Source: Zoogloeaceae bacterium
GTDB lineage: Bacteria > Pseudomonadota > Gammaproteobacteria > Burkholderiales > Rhodocyclaceae
Direction: 5' to 3'
Length of the DNA: 7,570 bases
Assembly (NCBI GenBank): GCA_015657735.1
Contig: SSSX01000896.1
Location: forward strand, 1-7,570
The notes below the pieces were generated by a model. The model searched no databases, was not told where the DNA came from, and saw only the letters and a program-made list of their open reading frames with translations. Positions within the stretch are counted from its first letter, which is position 1. Every line of letters begins with the position of its first letter. Positions 1 through 6,662 of the stretch are shown here, one piece after another. The position numbers and the translations under genes are program-made.

Positions 1-1
1 C

Positions 2-1069
2 GCCGAGGGCAGCGCCGACCCGCTGGCCCGGACCCAGCCGCTGAACTGGTCGGTACTCGCCGACAACGCCTGGCTGCCCCTTGCCCGCGGCACCGCCCTC
101 AGCCTCGACACCACCCGCGACCTGCGCACCAGCGGCCTGGTCGCCGTCACCCTCCCCGCCGAGACCAGCACCGACAACAGCCGCCTGCCGGCCGGGCTGG
201 TGTGGCTGCGCGCGGCGATCCCCGACCAGCCCGGCGCCGCCTGCCGGCTGCTGGGCGTCCACCCCAACGCCGTCGAAGTCGCCTTCGAAGACCGCCACAA
301 CGCCGCCAGCCACCTCGCCAGCGCCCTGCCGGCCGGCAGCATCGCCCGCTTCGTGCAGCCGCCGGCCGGCCTCAAGACGCTCACCCAGCCCTACGCCTCC
401 TTCGGCGGCGCGCTGCGGGAAGACGACGCCGCGCTCGCCCGCCGCGCCACCGAACGCCTGCGCCACCGCGGCCGCGCGCTCGCCGGGTGGGATTACGAGC
501 ACCTCGTGCTGCAAGCCTTCCCGGCGGTCGAGCGGGTCAAGTGCATCCCCCACGCCAGCCCCGACTCGTGGTTCGCGCCCGGCCACACGATGCTCGTCGT
601 GGTGCCCGACCTGCGCCACCGCAACGCCGTCGACCCGCTGCAACCGCGCGTCGATCTCGACACCCTCGAACGCATCCGCAGCCACATCCTCGCCCGCGGC
701 CCGATGGCCCTCGACGCCAGCCGGCTGACCGTCCGCAACCCGCGCTACCGGGCGGTCACCGCCGACTTCCGGGTCGCCATGCGCGGCGGCTACGCCTTCA
801 GCTACTACCGCCGGCAGATCAACGACGCGCTGGTCCGCGCGCTGTCGCCGTGGGCCTTCGACGCCGAACGCCCGCTCGACTTCGGCGGCCGGGTGATCCG
901 CTCGGCCCTCGTCGATTTCGTCGAGAGCCTCGAATGGGTCGACTACGTCACCGACTTCCGCCTGCACTTCGCCGACACCCCGGCCGACGACCGCCCCGAA
1001 CTCGCCCCCGACGCCCCCGACACGATCCTCGTCTCGGCGGCCGGGCATCTGATCGACGAGGTCCGCTGA
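2..1069 (+). CDS. Baseplate J-like protein of an eCIS, C-terminal part (Afp11-like)
   Basis: The 5' end lies outside the window: the frame is open from base 2 and ends at TGA 1067-1069, giving 355 residues. In eCIS and phage tails, J-like proteins form the baseplate wedges around the hub and couple baseplate opening to sheath contraction. Motifs I associate with the eCIS J family appear in order: QPYASFGG followed by an ERLRHRGRALAGWDYE stretch, then LVLQAFPAVERVKC (WDYEHLVLQAFP at 488-523), a PGHTMLVVVPDL strand, NPRYRAVTADFRV, then LSPWAF (842-859), DFGGRVIRSALVDFVE and VDYVTDF (938-958). The ending after this last segment looks natural for the family. Its stop codon shares a base with the next start (TGATG), so the two are probably translationally coupled. 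The family call is from memory of motifs; Afp11 equivalence also rests on gene order. Confidence 0.85.
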   Translation, partial: AEGSADPLARTQPLNWSVLADNAWLPLARGTALSLDTTRDLRTSGLVAVTLPAETSTDNSRLPAGLVWLRAAIPDQPGAACRLLGVHPNAVEVAFEDRHNAASHLASALPAGSIARFVQPPAGLKTLTQPYASFGGALREDDAALARRATERLRHRGRALAGWDYEHLVLQAFPAVERVKCIPHASPDSWFAPGHTMLVVVPDLRHRNAVDPLQPRVDLDTLERIRSHILARGPMALDASRLTVRNPRYRAVTADFRVAMRGGYAFSYYRRQINDALVRALSPWAFDAERPLDFGGRVIRSALVDFVESLEWVDYVTDFRLHFADTPADDRPELAPDAPDTILVSAAGHLIDEVR

Positions 1070-1071
1070 TG
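1058..1071 (+). promoter_or_regulatory. Ribosome-binding site and TGATG start/stop overlap
   Basis: GAGG at 1058-1061 lies 7 nt before ATG 1069-1071. The ATG shares its A with the TGA (1067-1069) of the upstream baseplate gene. This supports 1069 as the start of the second gene and suggests terminating ribosomes re-initiate there, which would keep the two baseplate proteins in balance. Confidence 0.7.
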
Positions 1072-3870
1072 GCCAGCCCGTCCAAGCCCGTCACCCTCTC
1101 GCGCGCCGCCGAACCCGCCGGCCGCGACGCCGCCGCGCTGTATGCCGAGGCCCTCGCGCTGCTGCGCCAGCTCGCCGGCCAGACGTGGACCGACCACAAC
1201 ATCCACGACCCCGGCATCACCACCCTCGAACTCGCCACCTGGGCCCTGGCCGAACTCGGCTACCGGGCCAGCCAGCCGTTCGCCGACCTGCTCACGCCAC
1301 CGCCCGCCGCCGCGCCGCCGTTCGCCGCCACGCCGGCCGAGCAGTTCCACCGCGCCCGCGCGGTGCTGCCGATGGCGCCGCTCACCGCCATCGACTGGCG
1401 CAAGCTGCTGATCGACCTCCCCGGTGTCAAGAACGCGTGGGTCGAGCCCGTCACCGCGCCACCGCTCTACGCCGACCTGCTGCAGCGCCGGCTCGCCTAC
1501 GCGCCGCCGGCCCACGGCCGCTGGCGCGAAGTCCGCCTCGGCGGCCTGTACCGCGCCGCCATCGACTTCATGGACAGCGACAACACCCTCGCCGAACAGG
1601 AAATCGTGCTGCGCCGGGTGCGCGCCGCCGTCGAAGCCAACCGCAACCTCGCCGAGGATTTCATCGCCATCGACCCGGTGCCCACCCAGCGCTTCGCGCT
1701 GTGCGCCGAAATCGACCTCGACACCGGCGCCGACCTCACCGAAACCGCCGCCCGCCTGCTGTTCGCCGCCGCCCGCAGCATCGCCCCGGCGGTGCCCGCC
1801 CGCAGCCTTGCCGACATGCGCCGGCGCCCGGGAGCCGACGGCCAGCCGCGCAGCGTCGCCGACATCTTCGAAGGCCCGCCCCTCGACAACGGCTTCATCG
1901 ACGAAACCGAACTCGACCGCTCCGCGCTGCCCCGCACGCTGCGCCTGTCCGACCTCATCGGCGACCTGATGGACGTGCCCGGCGTGCGGGCGATCACCGA
2001 CATCGTGCTCGCCCCGCTCGACGCCTCCGGCAACCCGCTGACGGTCGCCAACCGCTGGCAGGTCGACGTCCGCCAGGACCCGGTCGGTCACCTGCCGCGG
2101 CTGGCCATCGACGACGACGGCGAGACGCCGGCCGGCCGGCTGGTGTTCCGCAAACGCGGCCTGCCGGTGGCCGGCTGGAATCTGGCCGACATGCCGCCCG
2201 GCGTGCGCACGCGCCTGCTGGCGCTGCAGGACGAAGCCCGCCGCGCCGTCGAAACCCCGCAGCGCGAAGAACTGCCGCTGCCCGTGGGCCGCTGGCGCGA
2301 CCTCGCCGCCTACCGCTCGCTGCAGCTCGACTTCCCGGCCCTCTACGGCCTCGGCGAGTTCGGCCTGCGCGGCGAATCCGACCCCCTGCGCCGCACCCAG
2401 CTGCTGCAGTTCAAGGCCTGGCTGCTGTTCTTCGACCAGCAGATCGCCAACGACCTGGCCCAGCTCGTCGCCGGCCGCCACCTGCTGTCCGCCGCCCGCG
2501 ACGACCTGGCCCTGGTCGCCGACCGCTTTGCCGATCCGCTGCGGAGCGCCCGCACCCTCGCCGCGCGCATCGTCGACTCGATCCCCGACCACGCCCGCCT
2601 CTATCCCGCCGCCGTCACCCCGCACGCACTGGCCGTGCTGCAGCAAAGCGCCGACCAGGCCGTCGCCCACCAGCAGCGCCTGCTCGACCACCTGCTGGCC
2701 CGCCTCGGCGAGGATTTCTCCGACTACGCGGCGACCATGGCCTCGGCCTTCGGCCACGGCGACGCCAAGCTCATCGCCGACAAATGCGCCTTCCTCGCCG
2801 ACGCCACCGAACTCGGCACCCGGCGCAACCTGGCCTATCCGCAGCGCCCCGACGACCCCGCCGACCTGTGGAACACCGAACGGGTCAGCGGTCTCGAACG
2901 CCGCCTCGCCCGCCTGCTCGGCATCGCCGACTTCACGCGCCGCAACCTCGGCGCGGTGTCCTACGACACCTACCCCGAGCTCGACACCCAGCCCACCGAC
3001 AACCGCCACGACGAATTCCGCTTCCGCGTGCTGCACGCCGTCGACAACAAGATCCTGCTCTCCTCCACCGTGCACTTCGCCAGCCGCGAGGCCGCCCGCG
3101 CCCGCATGATCGAAGCCATCGAACGGGGCCAGGACAGCGCCCACTACGAAATCATCGACGGCCGCGACGGCAAGTCCTACTTCCGCATCACGGCCGCCGA
3201 CGGCCACCTGCTGGCGCGCCGCAACGAAGGCTTCGCCAGCCGCGAGGCGGCCGCCGCGGCCATCGCCAGCCTCGCCGCCTACCTGCGCGAGCACTACGGC
3301 GGCGAAGGGCTGTACGTCTTCGAGAACCTCCTGCTGCGCCCGGCGATGCGCCGCCTGCCCGACGGCCGCTTCGAATTCGTCCGCGACGCCGACCCGGCCC
3401 TCGACGACCCGCTGCTGCCGATCTGCGTCGACAGCGACTGCACCGACTGCGCCGACGCCGACCCCTACTCGTGGCGCCTGCAGATCGTCCTGCCGGCCTA
3501 CGCCGGGCGTTTCCAGAACATGGATTTCCGCCGCTTCGTCGAGCACACCATCCGCAGCGAGGTGCCGGCGCACCTGCTGCCGAAAATCTGCTGGGTCGGC
3601 CCCGACGACATGGCCCGCTTCGAGCATGCCTACCGCAACTGGCTCGACCTGCACGCCGGCCACACCCGCCCCGGCCCGCAGGCACGCCACGACCAGCTGC
3701 AGGCCCTCGTCGACGCGCTCACCACGATGAAGAACCAGTACCCGCAGAACCACCTCTACGACTGCCTGCCGGCGCCCGGCGAGGCCCCGCCGCCGCCCTT
3801 CGTCCTCGGCCGCACGGCCCTCGGCAGCGCCCCCGATCATCACGATTCCCAGGAGACGGACCATGGCTGA
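1069..3870 (+). CDS. Large eCIS baseplate protein, Afp12-like
   Basis: A complete 933-residue product, probably the second J-like baseplate wedge protein. Near the N-terminus is WTDHNIHDPGITTLELATW (residues 40-58), close to the W-T-D-x-N-x-H-D-P-G-I-T signature of eCIS baseplate proteins. QLDFPALYGLG (419-429) and QLLQFKAWLLFFDQQIAN (444-461) match a conserved central helical segment. Residues about 648-740 look like two YegP/DUF1508-type repeats, the second containing GKSYFRI (701-707). Then follow FENLLLRP (751-758), a cysteine cluster (C786, C791, C794) directly before DPYSW (798-802), and a conserved end containing RFVEHTIRSEVPAHLLPKIC. No signal peptide or membrane segment is visible, as expected for a particle protein assembled in the cytoplasm. 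The ATG at 1069 is chosen because it has a Shine-Dalgarno sequence and because the next in-frame ATG would remove the DPGIT motif. The family is recognised from motifs and context; detailed roles are inferred. Confidence 0.85.
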   Translation: MASPSKPVTLSRAAEPAGRDAAALYAEALALLRQLAGQTWTDHNIHDPGITTLELATWALAELGYRASQPFADLLTPPPAAAPPFAATPAEQFHRARAVLPMAPLTAIDWRKLLIDLPGVKNAWVEPVTAPPLYADLLQRRLAYAPPAHGRWREVRLGGLYRAAIDFMDSDNTLAEQEIVLRRVRAAVEANRNLAEDFIAIDPVPTQRFALCAEIDLDTGADLTETAARLLFAAARSIAPAVPARSLADMRRRPGADGQPRSVADIFEGPPLDNGFIDETELDRSALPRTLRLSDLIGDLMDVPGVRAITDIVLAPLDASGNPLTVANRWQVDVRQDPVGHLPRLAIDDDGETPAGRLVFRKRGLPVAGWNLADMPPGVRTRLLALQDEARRAVETPQREELPLPVGRWRDLAAYRSLQLDFPALYGLGEFGLRGESDPLRRTQLLQFKAWLLFFDQQIANDLAQLVAGRHLLSAARDDLALVADRFADPLRSARTLAARIVDSIPDHARLYPAAVTPHALAVLQQSADQAVAHQQRLLDHLLARLGEDFSDYAATMASAFGHGDAKLIADKCAFLADATELGTRRNLAYPQRPDDPADLWNTERVSGLERRLARLLGIADFTRRNLGAVSYDTYPELDTQPTDNRHDEFRFRVLHAVDNKILLSSTVHFASREAARARMIEAIERGQDSAHYEIIDGRDGKSYFRITAADGHLLARRNEGFASREAAAAAIASLAAYLREHYGGEGLYVFENLLLRPAMRRLPDGRFEFVRDADPALDDPLLPICVDSDCTDCADADPYSWRLQIVLPAYAGRFQNMDFRRFVEHTIRSEVPAHLLPKICWVGPDDMARFEHAYRNWLDLHAGHTRPGPQARHDQLQALVDALTTMKNQYPQNHLYDCLPAPGEAPPPPFVLGRTALGSAPDHHDSQETDHG
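3851..3865 (+). promoter_or_regulatory. Strong ribosome-binding site inside the end of the previous gene
   Basis: AGGAGA at 3851-3856 lies 6 nt before ATG 3863-3865, with the leader AGGAGACGGACC-ATG. It falls inside the last codons of the upstream baseplate gene, whose TGA is at 3868-3870, so the two coding regions overlap by 8 bp. It fixes the start of the third gene. Confidence 0.8.
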
Positions 3871-6613
3871 TCCCAGACAGGTCATCACCAGCCTCGGCAC
3901 GACCCTCGCCAGCCAGTTTGCGGTTTTCGAGCGCGACCAGGTTCTGACCCACGCCCAGCTCAACGAGATCGGCACCTGGTTCGACCAGCAGGAGCGCCTG
4001 ACCCGCAGCGCCCTGCTCGGCGTCGGCATCGCCGCCGGGCTCCGCGTCGCCACCGACGGCAGCGCGGTCAGCGTCGGCGCCGGCCTCGGCATCACCACCG
4101 ACGGCGACCTCGTGCGCCTGCCCGCCGCCGTCAGCTTCGCCCACCTGCGCCCCTACGACGCCAGCGCCCCGCAGTACGCCCCGCTCCTCATCGACGGCGC
4201 GCTGCCCGACATCGTCGAGCTGACCGACCCCGACGACCCTCTCGGCGCCCCCATCGCGTCGCTGCCCGGCGCCCTCGACGGCCGCGTCGTGCTGCTGCTG
4301 GCCGAAACCACCCTTAGCGACCCCGACCTGTGCACCGGCGCCGACTGCGACAACCTCGGCCGCGAGCGCCAGCAGCGCCTGCGTTTCCTGCTGATCCCGC
4401 GGGCCCTTGCCGACCGTCTCGCCAGCCCCCTCGCCCGCGTCGCCGACCGCGCCGCCCGGCTCGACGAACTGATGGCCTTCCGGCCGCAGATCGACCCCAC
4501 CGCCACCACCGCCGACGAACTCGCCCGGCGCTACCGGCAGGCCGCGCTCACAAGCGCCAAGGGCCTCACCGCAGCCTTCGGGCAGCTCGCCGCCGGTTTC
4601 GGCGACCTGCTCGCCGACACTTTCGGCGGCGACCCCACGCCCGGCTGGAGCCGGCGCCTCGACGCCGCCATCGCCGCCGCCCCGCCGCTGGCCGCGCAGC
4701 CCTGCTTCGGCTTCACCACCGATCTGGTCGCCACCTGGAACGAACTGCGCGACACGCTGCTCGCCGACGACAGCAGCCCGCTGCCGCCGCCCGACGCCTT
4801 TGCCAAGCACCTGCTGGCCGGCGCGCTGGCCGCCCCCGACGAAGCGCGCACGCCGTTCTACCCGGCCGCCCTCGACGCCCCCGCCCGCGACGCCGCCGCC
4901 GCGGCCCGTTTCCTGCTGCGCCGCCTCGCGCTCCTGATCGACAGCTGGGCCGCCCCCGCCGACAGCGTGCTGCGCGTCACCCCCAGCCACGGCGAACAGC
5001 GCCCCCTCGGCGACCGCGCGATTCCCTGGTACTACGCCGCCGGCGTGCACTCCGGCTGGAACCGCCGCCTCAGCGCCCGCGGCCTGGCCAACCACAACCT
5101 CGGCTACCGGGCCGCCGACTACAACGGCAGCCCGCGCGCGCGCAACCCGCTGGCCGGCGGCATCGCCGCCCACGACTTCTTCCGCGTCGAAGGCCACCTC
5201 GGCCGGCCGGCCACCGACGCCGTCGCCGAACTGAAAAAACTCATCGCCGCCAGCAACCTGCCCTTCGAAGTGCACAGCGTCCTGGCCCACACCGAGAAGA
5301 AGCGACTGATCCCCCGCCCCGGCGTCCGCTACACCGACCTGCACCGCTTCCACTACCTGCTGCGCCAGGACGTCGCGCTGCGCCTCGACGAAAGCGACAA
5401 CTACGCCGACAAATTCGTCACCAACCTCAAGACCGCCGTCGACAGCAAGGACATCCCGGCCACCACCGACACCGGCATCTCCGTGCTGCAGGCCGCCGGC
5501 CTCGCCCGCAGCGCCGTCGGCAGCCTCACCACCAAGGCCCGGCCGGCGCTGCAGATGCAGACCTACAGCGCCTACCGCAGCAGCACCGCCGAAAACCGCT
5601 GGAACAGCGACATCGCCGACACCCTCGGCTCGGTCGGCGCGACCCGCGCCAACCTCGGCAAACTCGCCCGCAGCGATTTCGCCTCCCCGCTCGACTCTCT
5701 GATCCAGACCACCCACCCGCTGTGGCTCGACTGGCTCGACGACCTCATCGCCGCGAAGGACGACAAGGCCGACGACAAACTGCTGCTGTCCCGCTTCGCC
5801 GCCGACCACCCCGGGCTCGACCACCTCGGCGGCGTCTGGCGTGGCGGCAGCTTCGTGCTGGTCTACGACGACGCCGGGCGGGTCGTCGGCGATTTCACGG
5901 TCGCCTACCCCTGCGCCGAAATCGAAGAAAGCGAACCCGTCGAACCGCCGCTGCAGCGCCCGCCGCTGCGCCGCCCGCCGCTCACCCTCGAACCGATCAA
6001 GGTCGTCCGGCCGGTCGATCTGCTGGTCGACTCCCTCGTCAGCGAACAGGTCAGCAGCAAGTTCGGCCTCGCCCGGGACGAACTCGCCGCCACCGTCAAG
6101 GCCAGCCAGGCCGAGGTGACGAAGCAGCTCGCCACCCAGAGCGCCAGCGTCGAAGGCCTCGTCAAGGGCGTCTTCAGCACCCGCGCAGCCACCGGCGCCG
6201 ACGTGGCGCTGCCGGGCAAGACCGTCGCCACCGGCAACACCGTCCTCGACGAAATGGTCCGCGACGTCGACTACAAGCGCCAGAAGGTACAGGTCCTGGT
6301 CGAACTGAACAGCCGCGGCGACCTCGACGAAGCCTCCCGCGCCCAGGCCCAGACCCTGCTGGCCAAAGCCCAGGCCGAACTCGGCGAGGCCGTCGCCGAC
6401 ACCACCGAGCAGGTCGTCGCCAGCAAGGTCGACACCTCCACCGGCGCCGCCGCCGGCGTCGCCTCGGTGCTCGCCAACGGCACGATGTACGTCACCGACG
6501 AAAAGGCCGCCGGCACCCTCGGCACCCGCCTCGCCGGCCTGAAAGCCGGCAGCACCGGCACCCAGACGGTGTTGATCACCAACCTGCAGAGCTTCGGCAG
6601 GATCAGAGGATAG
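3863..6613 (+). CDS. Large eCIS-associated protein in the Afp13 position
   Basis: A complete 916-residue protein with no assigned biochemical activity. The N-terminus carries VFERDQVLTHAQLNE (21-35), RLTRSALLGVGIAAGLRV (45-62) and GLGITTDGDLVRLP (74-87), a pattern I know from large eCIS proteins of unknown function and from phage-tail attachment regions. Next come CTGADCDNLG (C157, C162), DRAIPWYY (384-391) with a downstream SGWNRR, and DHPGLDHLGGVWRGGSFVLVY (648-668), with GDFTVAYPC ending at C684. After residue 684 the style changes: an acidic stretch, a proline/arginine repeat (695-707), then about 200 residues rich in Ala, Gln, Glu, Lys and Val that look helical and partly coiled-coil. 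No signal peptide or transmembrane helix is visible. Its place between the Afp12-like and tape-measure genes is that of the Afp13 tail fibre, but no fibre-like beta repeats are seen. A baseplate accessory or fibre-anchoring role is an inference. Confidence 0.75.
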   Translation: MADPRQVITSLGTTLASQFAVFERDQVLTHAQLNEIGTWFDQQERLTRSALLGVGIAAGLRVATDGSAVSVGAGLGITTDGDLVRLPAAVSFAHLRPYDASAPQYAPLLIDGALPDIVELTDPDDPLGAPIASLPGALDGRVVLLLAETTLSDPDLCTGADCDNLGRERQQRLRFLLIPRALADRLASPLARVADRAARLDELMAFRPQIDPTATTADELARRYRQAALTSAKGLTAAFGQLAAGFGDLLADTFGGDPTPGWSRRLDAAIAAAPPLAAQPCFGFTTDLVATWNELRDTLLADDSSPLPPPDAFAKHLLAGALAAPDEARTPFYPAALDAPARDAAAAARFLLRRLALLIDSWAAPADSVLRVTPSHGEQRPLGDRAIPWYYAAGVHSGWNRRLSARGLANHNLGYRAADYNGSPRARNPLAGGIAAHDFFRVEGHLGRPATDAVAELKKLIAASNLPFEVHSVLAHTEKKRLIPRPGVRYTDLHRFHYLLRQDVALRLDESDNYADKFVTNLKTAVDSKDIPATTDTGISVLQAAGLARSAVGSLTTKARPALQMQTYSAYRSSTAENRWNSDIADTLGSVGATRANLGKLARSDFASPLDSLIQTTHPLWLDWLDDLIAAKDDKADDKLLLSRFAADHPGLDHLGGVWRGGSFVLVYDDAGRVVGDFTVAYPCAEIEESEPVEPPLQRPPLRRPPLTLEPIKVVRPVDLLVDSLVSEQVSSKFGLARDELAATVKASQAEVTKQLATQSASVEGLVKGVFSTRAATGADVALPGKTVATGNTVLDEMVRDVDYKRQKVQVLVELNSRGDLDEASRAQAQTLLAKAQAELGEAVADTTEQVVASKVDTSTGAAAGVASVLANGTMYVTDEKAAGTLGTRLAGLKAGSTGTQTVLITNLQSFGRIRG
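5945..5983 (+). repeat. 15-bp imperfect tandem repeat encoding a PPLxR linker
   Basis: Two 15-bp units (5945-5959 and 5960-5974) and a partial third (5975-5983) encode PPLQR-PPLRR-PPL, residues 695-707 of the third gene. The repeat sits exactly between the conserved core and the helical C-terminal tail, so it probably acts as a stiff spacer. Variation in unit number by slippage is possible but not shown. Confidence 0.65.
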
Positions 6614-6662
6614 GAGACGGCCACGGGCGGACGACACCCACGCCGCCCCGCGCCCGGCCATG
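6612..6662 (+). promoter_or_regulatory. Leader with distant Shine-Dalgarno and possible bridging hairpin
   Basis: AGGAGA (6612-6617) overlaps the TAG stop of the third gene (6611-6613) but is 42 nt before the only ATG (6660-6662) that opens the tape-measure frame. No Shine-Dalgarno sequence lies at normal distance. GGCC (6619-6622) can pair with GGCC (6656-6659), and GGGC (6625-6628) with GCCC (6652-6655), with a 2-nt bulge. Such a fold would place AGGAGA next to the ATG. A competing smaller hairpin pairs GGGCGG (6625-6630) with CCGCCC (6643-6648). In DNA this GC-rich, pairing by chance is common. Confidence 0.35.

Noticed and set aside
202..1068. Upstream open extension of the gene 2 frame, which might suggest a fusion or earlier start
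   Set aside because: This part translates to Arg/Pro/Ala-rich sequence overlapping the real gene 1 frame. The ATG at 1069 has a good Shine-Dalgarno sequence and begins the family-like N-terminus.
1185..3947. A 920-codon plus-strand frame overlapping gene 2
   Set aside because: It encodes almost only Arg, Pro, Ala and His, the mark of a shifted reading of high-GC codons, and lacks conserved motifs.
943..4098. Antisense open frame of 1051 codons opposite gene 2
   Set aside because: Same bias artefact: repetitive Gly/Val/Glu/Gln composition, no domain recognised, and it spans three plus-strand genes.
3863..6613. Gene 3 as a toxin or cargo effector
   Set aside because: No known toxin motif or catalytic signature was seen. 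Its motifs look structural and shared among eCIS loci, and it lies among structural genes rather than at the end of the cluster.
6614..6659. The gap as a promoter or terminator
   Set aside because: The pairing is GC-rich but no U-tract follows, and no -35/-10 pair is seen. The genes around it run in one direction as an operon, so a leader role fits better.
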